Origin: Kitasatospora mediocidica KCTC 9733
GTDB lineage: Bacteria; Actinomycetota; Actinomycetes; Streptomycetales; Streptomycetaceae
Reading direction: 5' to 3'
Length of the DNA: 64,000 nucleotides
NCBI RefSeq assembly: GCF_000744225.1
Contig: NZ_JQLN01000005.1
Span: 2,379,001-2,443,000 of the forward strand
Shown here: positions 56,878-64,000 of the stretch, piece by piece
Position numbering within the stretch: the first letter of the stretch is position 1
Layout of the letters: every line of letters begins with the position of its first letter
Position numbers and translations under genes: made by a program
The notes under the pieces: generated by a model
What the model was told of the DNA's origin: nothing
What the model saw: only the letters and a program-made list of their open reading frames with translations
Database searches by the model: none

Positions 56878-56913
56878 GTAGTCGATCGGGAGTTCGAACT
56901 CCCGATCGGCTAC
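56878..56913 (+). terminator. Terminator of the tRNA pair / rpmG leader hairpin
   Basis: A 15-bp stem with one wobble (56878-56892 and 56899-56913), loop ttcgaa, followed by the T-rich tcttgtcgtgt. It ends 41 nt before rpmG. Confidence 0.75.
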
Positions 56914-56954
56914 TCTTGTCGTGTCATCAATCATTGTTCAAGGAAGGCACTCCC

Positions 56955-57119
56955 GTGGCTGCCACCGACGTCCGCCCGAAGATCACGCTGGCCTGCGTGG
57001 AGTGCAAGGAGCGGAACTACATCACCAAGAAGAACCGGCGTAACGACCCGGACCGTCTTGAGATGAAGAAGCACTGCCCCCGCTGCAACTCGCACACCGC
57101 GCACCGCGAGACCCGCTGA
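56955..57119 (+). CDS. rpmG: 50S ribosomal protein L33 (zinc-binding form)
   Basis: A 54-residue ribosomal protein. The four cysteines of the zinc-binding (C+) form are intact ([10 protein letters not shown] and HCPRCNSH). The GTG at 56955 follows AAGGAAGG by 7-8 nt. Actinobacteria often carry a second, cysteine-free, zinc-regulated copy elsewhere. The tRNA-Thr/tRNA-Met/rpmG/hadA/hadB order matches the mycobacterial thrT-metT-rpmG2-had locus. Confidence 0.97.
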   Translation: MAATDVRPKITLACVECKERNYITKKNRRNDPDRLEMKKHCPRCNSHTAHRETR

Positions 57120-57165
57120 CCCCCTAGGGCGTTCAAGCGGGCCTGTGCAATCAGGTCATAGGCTC

Positions 57166-57198
57166 CAGGCCGCATCCCTCACTGAGGGGTGCGGCCTG
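57166..57198. terminator. Hairpin between rpmG and hadA
   Basis: A 15-bp stem with one wobble (57166-57180, 57184-57198) and a 3-nt loop, 46 nt after rpmG. No U-tract follows. Confidence 0.6.
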
Positions 57199-57235
57199 AA
57201 GTCGTATCTGCCCCAGAGGACTCCGAGGAGTAGCC

Positions 57236-57694
57236 ATGCCGCTCGACCCCTCCTTCATCGGGCGGACGTATCCGCCCACCGAACCGTACGAGGTCGGCCG
57301 GGAGAAGATCCGCGAGTTCGCCGTCGCGATCGGCGACGCCAACCCGGCGTACACCGACCCGGAGGCGGCCAAGGCACTCGGGTATCCCGATGTGATCGCG
57401 CCGCCGACGTTTCCGTTCGTGCTGAGCTACCGGGCCGCCGCGCAGGTGGTCGAGGACCCCGAACTGGGCCTCGACTTCAGCCGGGTCGTGCACGGTGACC
57501 AGCGTTTCGTCTACACCCGTCCGGTCCGGGCCGGTGACCGGCTGACTGTGACGATCGTCATCGACGCCATCAAGTCGCTGGCGGGCAACGAGGTCCTCAC
57601 CGTGCGCGGCGAGCTGCACGAGGCGAGCGGCGAGCACGTGGTGACCTCCTTCATGACACTGGTGGCGCGTGCCGCCGACGAGGCGGGGGAGTGA
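57236..57694 (+). CDS. hadA: (3R)-hydroxyacyl-ACP dehydratase subunit HadA-like (MaoC family)
   Basis: A 152-residue hot-dog-fold protein: GRTYPPTEPYEVGREKIREF, then AIGDANPAYTDPEAAKA, and HGDQRF-Y-RPVRAGD. In mycobacteria HadA is the stabilising subunit and HadB carries the catalytic residues; here too the MaoC catalytic D/H pair lies in the partner. Ribosome site GAGGAG, 7 nt upstream. Nearly overlapping with hadB. In streptomycetes the pair likely serves fatty-acid dehydration. Confidence 0.88.
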   Translation: MPLDPSFIGRTYPPTEPYEVGREKIREFAVAIGDANPAYTDPEAAKALGYPDVIAPPTFPFVLSYRAAAQVVEDPELGLDFSRVVHGDQRFVYTRPVRAGDRLTVTIVIDAIKSLAGNEVLTVRGELHEASGEHVVTSFMTLVARAADEAGE

Positions 57695-57696
57695 CG

Positions 57697-58119
57697 ATGG
57701 CGATCAGCTTCGACGACGTCGAGGTCGGGACCGAGCTCCCGGCCCGGTCCTTCCCGGTGACGCGCGCCGCGCTCGTCCAGTACGCGGGCGCCTCCGGCGA
57801 CTTCAACCCGATCCACTGGAACGAGAAGTTCGCGCTGGAGGTCGGCCTGCCCGACGTCATCGCGCACGGGATGTTCACCATGGCCGAGGCAGTCCGGGTG
57901 GTGACCGACTGGGTCGGCGACCCGGGCGCGGTGGTCGAGTACAGCGTTCGCTTCACCAAGCCCGTCCCGGTGCCGAACGACGGGGTGGGGACCAGCATCG
58001 ACGTCACCGCCAAGGTCGCCGTCCTGCTGGAGGACCGCCGGGTGCGGGTCGACCTGCTGGTGAAGAACCGCGATCTGAAGGTGCTCGGGATGTCGCGGGC
58101 CGTGGTCCAGCTCGGCTGA
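57697..58119 (+). CDS. hadB: (3R)-hydroxyacyl-ACP dehydratase subunit HadB-like (MaoC family)
   Basis: A 140-residue hydratase with the complete hydratase-2 motif (YAGASGDFNPIHWNEKFA: Asp and His catalytic) near residue 29, followed by DVIAHGMFTMA. The ATG at 57697 has a GGGGGAG 6 nt upstream; a GTG at 57691 overlapping the hadA stop is the alternative. The mycobacterial hadC is not present; a strong terminator follows directly. Confidence 0.9.
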   Translation: MAISFDDVEVGTELPARSFPVTRAALVQYAGASGDFNPIHWNEKFALEVGLPDVIAHGMFTMAEAVRVVTDWVGDPGAVVEYSVRFTKPVPVPNDGVGTSIDVTAKVAVLLEDRRVRVDLLVKNRDLKVLGMSRAVVQLG

Positions 58120-58130
58120 ACCGCAGGTGC

Positions 58131-58160
58131 CGGGCCGGGGAGCTGCGGCTCCCCGGCCCG
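58131..58160 (+). terminator. Strong terminator after hadB
   Basis: A perfect 13-bp stem (58131-58143, 58148-58160) with loop tgcg, followed by tcgttccc, 11 nt after the stop. Confidence 0.85.
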
Positions 58161-58169
58161 TCGTTCCCG

Positions 58170-58198
58170 TTGACAAGGTAGTGAGTGACCACTAACTT
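58170..58198 (+). promoter_or_regulatory. Promoter and operator-like site of the TetR gene
   Basis: TTGACA at 58170-58175 and TAACTT at 58193-58198 are separated by exactly 17 bp, a near-consensus housekeeping promoter. The start codon comes 7 nt after the -10, so the mRNA is probably leaderless. The spacer and -10 contain the dyad AGTG-AC-CACT; the opposite strand reads TTAGTGGTCACTCACTACC, matching the site before the MFS gene. Confidence 0.7.
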
Positions 58199-58205
58199 GG
58201 GACGC

Positions 58206-58772
58206 ATGGCGAAGACCAGCATGCGGATGAGTGCCGAGGAGCGGCGCGAGAGCGTCGTCCGGGCCGCGATCACCGAGTTCGCGAAGCACGGGTACCACGG
58301 CACCTCGACCGAGGCGATCGCCCGTCGGGTCGGCGTCTCGCAGCCGTACCTGTTCCGGCTCTTCGGCAACAAGCAGGCGATCTTCCTGGCAGCCGGCCGC
58401 AGTTGTACGGCCGACATCCTGGCGGGCTTCCAGCGGGCCACCGAGGGGCGCGAGGGGGAGGACGCCAAGGTGGCGATGTCCCAGGAGTACGAGCGCATGG
58501 TCGAGGACCGCGAGCGCCTGCTGATGCAGATGCAGATGTACGTCGCGGTCAGCTCGGCCGAGATCGAGGGCGACCTCGAGTTCGGCGCGGCCGTCCGCGA
58601 GTCCTGGACGGAGCTGTACGACTGGGTGCACCTCAAGCTCGGGGCGGATGCGCAGGCGACCGCCGGCTTCATGTCCTACGGGATGCTGATGAACGTCCTG
58701 CTACTGCTCGGCTTTCCGCAGCAGCACCGGGTCTGGGACGGACTCCACGGGGACGACGCGCAGCCGCAGTGA
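58206..58772 (+). CDS. TetR family regulator of the adjacent MFS gene
   Basis: A 188-residue TetR protein with an N-terminal HTH (RRESVVRAAITEFAKHGYHG, then IARRVGVSQPYLFRLFGNK, about 14-55). It then has a helical C-terminal domain rich in Met (LLMQMQMYVAV). It has no Shine-Dalgarno site and appears leaderless from the promoter just upstream. It lies directly ahead of an MFS efflux gene in the same direction, with a similar operator in front of both genes, so autorepression and control of the pump are inferred. Confidence 0.9.
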   Translation: MAKTSMRMSAEERRESVVRAAITEFAKHGYHGTSTEAIARRVGVSQPYLFRLFGNKQAIFLAAGRSCTADILAGFQRATEGREGEDAKVAMSQEYERMVEDRERLLMQMQMYVAVSSAEIEGDLEFGAAVRESWTELYDWVHLKLGADAQATAGFMSYGMLMNVLLLLGFPQQHRVWDGLHGDDAQPQ

Positions 58773-58819
58773 TCGGTGGCGGGCGGCCGGGGCGACCCGG
58801 GTTCTCTGCTGCCGCAAGA

Positions 58820-58841
58820 ACTTAGTGACTACTAACTACCT
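58820..58841 (+). promoter_or_regulatory. Operator-like site upstream of the MFS gene
   Basis: Contains the perfect dyad TTAGT-gact-ACTAA at 58822-58835, followed by CTACC. About 16 of 21 positions match the site in front of the TetR gene when that one is read on the opposite strand. It lies 26-47 nt before the MFS ATG. Confidence 0.65.
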
Positions 58842-58866
58842 CGTCGCACAGACAGGACCGACGCTC

Positions 58867-60342
58867 ATGGCAAGGGTCAGCACCACCGCCGTCAAGCAGG
58901 AGCCCGCCGCGCCGGCCGGATTCGGCCGCCCCGCCGTCTGGACCCTGGTGATCACCAGCGTGGCCGGTTTCATGGCCGCGCTGGACAACCTGGTCGTCAC
59001 CACCGCACTGCCCTCCATCCGCGCCGACCTCGGCGGCGGACTCTCCGACCTGGAGTGGACGGTGAGCGCCTACACGCTCACCTTCGCTGTGCTGCTGATG
59101 TTCGGCGCCGCGCTCGGCGACCGGTTCGGCCGCCGCCGCTTCTTCCTCGCCGGGCTCGCCGTCTTCACCGCGGGCTCCGCCGCCGCCGCGCTCGCCCCCA
59201 CCATCAACTGGCTGATAGCCGCCCGCGCCGTGCAGGGCGTCGGCGCGGCGGTGATGATGCCACTCACCCTCACCCTGCTCACGGCCGCCGTCCCCGCCGC
59301 CAGGCGCGGTATGGCCTTCGGCATCTGGTCCGGCGTCAACGGCCTGGCGGTCGCCTCCGGACCGTTGATCGGCGGCACCCTCACCGAGCACCTCTCCTGG
59401 CAGTGGATCTTCTGGCTGAACGTCCCGACCGGACTGGTCCTGCTCCCCCTGGCCCGGCTGCGGCTGAGCGAGAGCAGGGGCGCCGAGGCCCGGTTGGACG
59501 TGGTCGGGACGGCCCTGGTCAGCAGCGCGCTGTTCGGCATCGTCTTCGCCCTGATCCGCGGCAACGCCGACGGCTGGACCAGTGGCCCGGTGCTCACCGG
59601 CCTGATCGCGGGCGGCGCGCTGCTGGTCGGCTTCGTCCGGTACGAGCTACGGGTGGCCCACCCGATGCTGCCGATGCGGCTCTTCCGCAGCCGGGCGTTC
59701 TCCGCCGTCAACGCCGCCAGCCTGCTGATGTTCCTCGGCATGTTCGGCTCGATCTTCCTGATCAGCCAGTCCCTCCAGGGCAGCGGCGGCTACACCCCGA
59801 CCGAGGCCGGCGTCCGGATGCTGCCCTGGACCGGCATGCCGCTGATCGTCGCTCCGCTGGCGGGCATCCTCTCGGACCGGATCGGCGGCCGCCCGATCGT
59901 GGCCACCGGGCTCGCCCTGCAGGCGCTCGGCCTGGCGATGTTCGCCGCCGTCGCGCACGCCGGGGGCTCGTACGGCGCGCAGGTGCCCTCGCTGGTGGTC
60001 TGCGGCATCGGGATGTCGCTCTACTTCGCCCCCACCGCCAACCTGGTGATGGCCAGCGTCCGCCCGCAGGAGCAGGGCATCGCCTCCGGCGCCAACAACG
60101 CGATGCGCGAGGTCGGCGGGGCGCTCGGGGTGGCCGTGCTCTCCTCGGTCTTCTCCGCCCGCGGCGGCTACGGCTCCGCCCAGCACTTCACCGACGGCCT
60201 GGTCCCGGCGCTCTACGTGGGCGCCGCCGCCGTCGGCGTCGCGGCGCTCTGCGCCCTGCTGATCCCCCGCCGCCGTACGGCCGACCGGCCCGAGCCCGCC
60301 GCCGACCCGGCCGGCGAGGCCCGCGACCTCCAGTCCGTCTGA
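58867..60342 (+). CDS. MFS drug efflux transporter (DHA2, 14 TM)
   Basis: A 491-residue H+-coupled exporter. Motif A is GDRFGRRRFFLAG (near residue 80), motif C-like GVNGLAVASGPLIGG (near residue 160) and D-type LDNLVVTTALPSI in TM1 mark the DHA2 family. About 14 hydrophobic helices. The substrate is unknown; the neighbouring TetR suggests induction by a xenobiotic or an antibiotic. The ATG at 58867 was chosen at the MARVSTT start, downstream of the operator; upstream in-frame codons lie inside the operator. Confidence 0.92.
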   Translation: MARVSTTAVKQEPAAPAGFGRPAVWTLVITSVAGFMAALDNLVVTTALPSIRADLGGGLSDLEWTVSAYTLTFAVLLMFGAALGDRFGRRRFFLAGLAVFTAGSAAAALAPTINWLIAARAVQGVGAAVMMPLTLTLLTAAVPAARRGMAFGIWSGVNGLAVASGPLIGGTLTEHLSWQWIFWLNVPTGLVLLPLARLRLSESRGAEARLDVVGTALVSSALFGIVFALIRGNADGWTSGPVLTGLIAGGALLVGFVRYELRVAHPMLPMRLFRSRAFSAVNAASLLMFLGMFGSIFLISQSLQGSGGYTPTEAGVRMLPWTGMPLIVAPLAGILSDRIGGRPIVATGLALQALGLAMFAAVAHAGGSYGAQVPSLVVCGIGMSLYFAPTANLVMASVRPQEQGIASGANNAMREVGGALGVAVLSSVFSARGGYGSAQHFTDGLVPALYVGAAAVGVAALCALLIPRRRTADRPEPAADPAGEARDLQSV

Positions 60343-60357
60343 CCCCCTCACCCCACC

Positions 60358-60388
60358 CGAGCCGGTGTGCACCCCGCACACCGGCTCG
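60358..60388. terminator. Terminator after the MFS gene
   Basis: A perfect 13-bp stem (60358-60370, 60376-60388) with a 5-nt loop, 15 nt after the stop. Confidence 0.75.
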
Positions 60389-60437
60389 TCCCCGGTCATG
60401 GGGGAGGAGCAGCCGGGCGGCCCCGTACGCTGGTGGC

Positions 60438-61478
60438 GTGCTGGTACTCGAAAACGCTCCCCTGGCCCCGCTGACCACCCTCCGGCTCGGTGGGCCCGCC
60501 CGCCGGCTGGTCACCGCGGAGACCGACGCCGAGGTCGTCGCGGTCGTCCGCGAGGCCGATGCCGCGGGTGAGCCGCTGCTGGTGATCGGCGGCGGCAGCA
60601 ATCTGGTGATCGGGGACGCGGGCTTCGCGGGGACGGTGCTGCGGATCGCCACCACCGGCTTCACGCTGGACGGCACCGCGCTGGAGCTGGCGGCCGGCGA
60701 GGTCTGGTCCGAGGTGGTGGCCAGGACGGTGGACGCGGGGCTGGCCGGCATCGAGTTCCTGGCCGGCATCCCTGGCTCGGCCGGCGCCACGCCGGTGCAG
60801 AACGTCGGCGCGTACGGCCAGGAGGTGTCCACCGGCATCACCGAGGTGGTCGCCTACGACCGGGTGGCCGGCGAGACGGTCACCCTGGCGGGCGCCGACT
60901 GCGCCTTCTCCTACCGCCACAGCCGCTTCAAGGCCGAACCCGACCGCTATGTGGTGCTACGGGTCCGCTTCGCGCTGGAGGACGCCGACGGGCAGTCCTC
61001 GCCGGTCCGGTACGCCGAGGTGGCCAGGACGCTCGGCACCGAGGCCGGGCAGCGGGTCCCGCTGCGCGCCGCGTACGAAACGGTGCTGGCGCTGCGGGCC
61101 GGCAAGGGCATGGTGCTGGACCCGGCCGACCACGACACCTGGTCGGCGGGCTCCTTCTTCACCAACCCGATCCTGACCCCGGAGCAGTACCAGGCCTTCC
61201 TGGGCCGCGTCGAAGGGCTGGACGCGCCGCTCTACCCCGCCGCGGACGGGCACACCAAGACCTCCGCCGCCTGGCTGATCGACCGGGCCGGCTTCACCAA
61301 GGGCTACGGCACCGGCCCGGCCACCCTCTCCACCAAGCACACCCTGGCCCTCACCAACCGCGGCCTGGCCAGCACCGAGGACCTCTTGGCGCTCGCCCGG
61401 GAGATCCGCGACGGCGTGCACGCCTCGTTCGGGGTGGAACTGGTCAACGAGCCGGTGATGGTGGGCGTCAGGCTCTGA
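60438..61478 (+). CDS. murB: UDP-N-acetylmuramate dehydrogenase
   Basis: A 346-residue FAD enzyme that reduces UDP-GlcNAc-enolpyruvate to UDP-MurNAc in peptidoglycan synthesis. Motifs: TTLRLGGPA at the start, GGGSNLV for FAD, GIPGSAGATPVQNVGAYGQEV and YRHSRFK; the proton donor Ser lies in SAGSFFTNPI. The GTG at 60438 has no ribosome site but TACGCT (60426-60431) ends 6 nt before it, consistent with a leaderless transcript. The 3' end overlaps the minus-strand microprotein gene by 11 bp. Confidence 0.95.
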   Translation: MLVLENAPLAPLTTLRLGGPARRLVTAETDAEVVAVVREADAAGEPLLVIGGGSNLVIGDAGFAGTVLRIATTGFTLDGTALELAAGEVWSEVVARTVDAGLAGIEFLAGIPGSAGATPVQNVGAYGQEVSTGITEVVAYDRVAGETVTLAGADCAFSYRHSRFKAEPDRYVVLRVRFALEDADGQSSPVRYAEVARTLGTEAGQRVPLRAAYETVLALRAGKGMVLDPADHDTWSAGSFFTNPILTPEQYQAFLGRVEGLDAPLYPAADGHTKTSAAWLIDRAGFTKGYGTGPATLSTKHTLALTNRGLASTEDLLALAREIRDGVHASFGVELVNEPVMVGVRL

Positions 61479-61674
61479 GCCGGCGCCCGCGCCGGGCTGC
61501 GCGCCGGACCAGCAGGATCACTGCGCCGAAGATCAGCGCGATCCCCACCAGCACGACGGTCAGCACACTGCCGACAGCGCCCGCGTTCCCGCCGCTCGTT
61601 CCGCCCTGGGGGTCGAAACCGCCTATGTGGTGGGTCGTGTGATGGCTGCTGTGACTGCTGTGGCTGTGGCTCAC
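61468..61674 (-). CDS. His/Ser-rich one-TM microprotein
   Basis: A 68-residue protein. The first 16 residues are mostly His and Ser (SHSHSSHSSHHTTHH), then a Gly-rich linker, a single hydrophobic helix (VGSVLTVVLVGIALIFGAVILLV) and an Arg-rich end. The GTG overlaps the stop of the deaminase gene (GTGA), so translation is coupled. The exposed His stretch could bind metal ions (inference). No known family recognised. Confidence 0.7.
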   Translation of the reverse strand: MSHSHSSHSSHHTTHHIGGFDPQGGTSGGNAGAVGSVLTVVLVGIALIFGAVILLVRRAARRGRRLRA

Positions 61675-62726
61675 GATGCGTCGGTTCTTTCGGTGATCGG
61701 TGTGGTCAGCCAGGCGTCGATGTCGCCCAGCAGTTCCTTCTGCACGCTGTCCGGTGCCCGCGAGCCGCGCACCGACTGCCGGGCCAGCTCGGCGAGTTCG
61801 GCGTCCGAGAAGCCGTGGACGTCGCGCGCCAGCCGGTACTGCGCGGCCAGCCGGGAGCCGAAGAGCAGCGGGTCGTCCGCGCCCAGCGCCAGCGGCACTC
61901 CGGCGTCGAAGAGCGTCCGCAGCGGCACGGCGGAGTCCTCCTCGTAGACGCCCAGCGAGACGTTCGAGGCCGGGCACACCTCGCAGGTGATCTGGCGGTC
62001 GGCCAGCCGCTGCAGCAGGCGCGGGTCCTCGGCGGCCCGGACGCCGTGGCCGATCCGGCCGGCCCCCAGGTCGTCCAGGCAGTCCCGCACCGACTCGGGA
62101 CCGGCCAGCTCGCCGCCGTGCGGGGCGGCCAGCAGATCACCCTTACGGGCGATCAGGAAGGCCCGGTCGAAATCCCGTGCGAGGCCGCGCCGCTCGTCGT
62201 TGGAGAGGCCGAAGCCCACCACACCCTGGTCCGCGTAGCGCACCGCGAGCCGGGCCAGCGTCCGGGCGTCCATCGGCGACTTCATCCGGTTCGCGGCCAC
62301 CAGCACCCGGATGCCCACACCGGTGGCCGCGGAGGCCTCCCGCACGGCGTCCAGGATCAGTTCCAGGGCGGGGATCAGGCCGCCGAGCCGCGGCGCGTAG
62401 GAGGTCGGGTCGATCTGGATCTCCAGCCAGCGCGAGCCGTCGGCGACCTCGTCCTCGGCGGTCTCCCGGACCAGCCGGCGGATGTCCTGCTCGTCGCGCA
62501 GCACCGAGCGCGCGGTGTCGTAGAGCCGCTGGAAGCGGAACCAGCCGCGCTCGTCGGTCGCCCGCAGTTTCGGCGGAGTGCCGCCCAGCAGGGCCTCGGG
62601 CAGCCGGACCCGGTGCTTGTCGGCCAGTTCCAGCAGGGTGGCCGGGCGCATCGAACCGGTGAAGTGCAGATGGAGGTGGGCCTTCGGCAGGCCCAGGACG
62701 TCTCGGCGCGGCGGCTGGTGTTCCAT
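61671..62726 (-). CDS. add: Adenosine deaminase family protein
   Basis: A 351-residue Zn-dependent aminohydrolase. Metal and catalytic residues are all present: H17-L-H19 (KAHLHLH), H203 and E206 (APHGGE), H227 (IGHGVRA) and D284-D285 (LGADDPLLFG). It deaminates adenosine or a related nucleoside. Because the window contains mqnE, a role in deaminating aminofutalosine is possible but the sequence alone does not decide. A microprotein gene is coupled at its 3' end. Confidence 0.92.
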   Translation of the reverse strand: MEHQPPRRDVLGLPKAHLHLHFTGSMRPATLLELADKHRVRLPEALLGGTPPKLRATDERGWFRFQRLYDTARSVLRDEQDIRRLVRETAEDEVADGSRWLEIQIDPTSYAPRLGGLIPALELILDAVREASAATGVGIRVLVAANRMKSPMDARTLARLAVRYADQGVVGFGLSNDERRGLARDFDRAFLIARKGDLLAAPHGGELAGPESVRDCLDDLGAGRIGHGVRAAEDPRLLQRLADRQITCEVCPASNVSLGVYEEDSAVPLRTLFDAGVPLALGADDPLLFGSRLAAQYRLARDVHGFSDAELAELARQSVRGSRAPDSVQKELLGDIDAWLTTPITERTDAS

Positions 62727-62761
62727 TCGCCGATCCTGCCGTATCCACCCCCCGAACGGGA

Positions 62762-62802
62762 ACCGCCCCCTGCAAGTCCCTCGGAAGGGTGAAGGGGGCG
62801 GT
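62762..62802. terminator. Terminator between the aminotransferase and deaminase genes
   Basis: A 10-bp perfect stem ACCGCCCCCT/AGGGGGCGGT (62762-62771, 62793-62802) with a 21-nt loop, downstream of the minus-strand aminotransferase gene. Confidence 0.6.
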
Positions 62803-62831
62803 ACCGCTCAGCGTGACGTCAGCGGTCGACG

Positions 62832-64000
62832 TCAGTCGCGGGCCTCGCCCAGCAGCTTCTGCATCCGGGCCGCGCCCTCGGCCAGGTCGGCGTCGCCCAG
62901 CGCGTAGGAGAGCCGCAGGTAGCCGGGGGTGCCGAAGGCCTCGCCCGGGACGACCGCGACCTCGGCCTCGTCCAGGATCAGCGTGGCCAGCTCGGCGGAG
63001 GTCTTCGGACGGCGCCCGCGGATCTCCTTGCCCAGCAGGCCCTTGACCGACGGGTACACGTAGAACGCGCCCTCGGGCTCGGGGCAGAGCACGCCGTCGA
63101 TCTCGTTGAGCATCCGCACGATGGTCTGGCGGCGGCGGTCGAAGGCCGTGCGCATCTCGTCGACGGCGGTCAGGTCGCCGCTGACGGCGCTCAGCGCGGC
63201 CTGCTGCGCCACGTTGCTCACGTTGGAGGTGGCGTGCGACTGGAGGTTGGTCGCGGCGGCCACCACGTCCTTCGGGCCGATCAGCCACCCCACCCGCCAG
63301 CCGGTCATCGCGTAGGTCTTGGCGACGCCGTTGACCACGATGCACTTGTCGGCCAGCTCGGGCAGCAGCGCGGGCAGCGAGGTGAAGGTCGCGTCGCCGT
63401 AGACCAGGTGCTCGTAGATCTCGTCGGTCAGCACCCACAGGCCGTGCTCGAGGGCCCAGCGGCCGATCGCCTCGGCCTCCGCCTGGCTGTAGACGGCGCC
63501 GGTCGGGTTGGACGGCGACACGAAGAGCACCACCTTGGTGCGCTCGGTGCGGGCCGCCTCCAGCTGCTCGACGGTGACCTTGTAGCCGGTGGTCTCGTCG
63601 GCCACCACCTCGACCGCGACGCCGCCGGCGAGCTGGATCGACTCGGGGTAGGTGGTCCAGTACGGCGCCGGGACGATGACCTCGTCGCCCGGGTCCAGGA
63701 TGGCGGCGAAGGCCTCGTAGATGGCCTGCTTGCCGCCGTTGGTCACCAGCACCTGCGAGGGCTCCACCCGGTAGCCCGAGTCGCGCAGCGTCTTCGCCAC
63801 GATGGCCGCCTTGAGCTCGGGCAGGCCGCCGGCCGGCGTGTACCGGTGGTTCTTCGGCTCCCGGCAGGCCGCGACGGCGGCCTCGACGATGTAGTCCGGG
63901 GTGGGGAAGTCCGGCTCGCCTGCGCCGAAGCCGATCACGGGCCGGCCGGCCGCCTTGAGGGCCTTGGCCTTGGCATCGACGGCGAGGGTGGCGGACTCGG
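62832..64000 (-). CDS. aspC: Aspartate-type aminotransferase (PLP class I), 3' part
   Basis: The frame runs to the window edge, so about the last 389 residues are visible and the start lies outside. Class I aminotransferase marks: [11 protein letters not shown] near the visible start, [11 protein letters not shown], the PLP lysine in [16 protein letters not shown], and the C-terminal [19 protein letters not shown] with the substrate Arg. It transfers amino groups between aspartate and 2-oxoglutarate, or related substrates. In streptomycetes this gene usually precedes secE/nusG. Confidence 0.93.
   Translation of the reverse strand, partial: ESATLAVDAKAKALKAAGRPVIGFGAGEPDFPTPDYIVEAAVAACREPKNHRYTPAGGLPELKAAIVAKTLRDSGYRVEPSQVLVTNGGKQAIYEAFAAILDPGDEVIVPAPYWTTYPESIQLAGGVAVEVVADETTGYKVTVEQLEAARTERTKVVLFVSPSNPTGAVYSQAEAEAIGRWALEHGLWVLTDEIYEHLVYGDATFTSLPALLPELADKCIVVNGVAKTYAMTGWRVGWLIGPKDVVAAATNLQSHATSNVSNVAQQAALSAVSGDLTAVDEMRTAFDRRRQTIVRMLNEIDGVLCPEPEGAFYVYPSVKGLLGKEIRGRRPKTSAELATLILDEAEVAVVPGEAFGTPGYLRLSYALGDADLAEGAARMQKLLGEARD

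Overview
The window is high-GC (about 70 percent or more) DNA from a filamentous actinobacterium of the Streptomyces/Kitasatospora type. The evidence is the strong G/C bias at third codon positions, frequent GTG starts, GTGA/ATGA stop-start overlaps, several apparently leaderless genes, the futalosine menaquinone genes, a second partial nuo cluster followed by htpX, and the tRNA-Thr/tRNA-Met/rpmG/hadAB/murB neighbourhood. No insertion sequence, prophage or CRISPR array was seen; this is core-chromosome sequence with small lineage-specific inserts.

Layout. 1-17 kb: the 3' end of ccsB (cytochrome c maturation), an acyl-CoA carboxylase beta/epsilon pair, and menaquinone genes of the futalosine route (UbiD-type mqnL, prenyltransferase mqnP, UbiX-type flavin prenyltransferase, radical-SAM mqnE), mixed with small enzymes (VOC, alpha/beta hydrolase, cold-shock, MOSC, cyclase), an Lrp-threonine ammonia-lyase operon, an L,D-transpeptidase-like protein, a stand-alone KAS III and a TetR regulator. 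17-24 kb: a Ser/Thr kinase fused to a PQQ-type propeller, galE, an HtrA-like lipoprotein protease and an orphan histidine kinase. 24-34 kb: nuoABCHIJKLMN without D, E, F or G. 34-40 kb: htpX, a YciI protein, a CehA/McbA-type PHP hydrolase gene broken by an exact tandem duplication, YccF, a mismatch glycosylase, a PAP2 protein, yajQ and tRNA-Tyr.

40-55 kb is a potassium island: two related KimA/APC-type transporters, then kdpFABC and kdpDE with an extra membrane microprotein ahead of kdpF, and a four-TM protein with two extracytoplasmic helical domains. Repeats built on GCGTCA lie in the non-coding DNA before transporter 1, before kdpF and after kdpE; they are the best candidate for an undescribed shared regulatory element here. 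55-64 kb: a degenerate amidohydrolase, tRNA-Thr and tRNA-Met, rpmG, hadA/hadB, a TetR-MFS efflux module with matching operator-like sites, murB, a His-rich microprotein, an adenosine deaminase family gene and the 3' part of an aspartate-type aminotransferase.

Many genes serve one theme: ccsB, the mqn genes and the nuo subunits all feed a menaquinone-based respiratory chain, while the kdp/KimA block handles K+ supply. Start sites were chosen from Shine-Dalgarno spacing or, where none exists, from a -10-like box about 6-7 nt upstream of the start codon. All functional calls rest on motifs read by eye; no database search was run.
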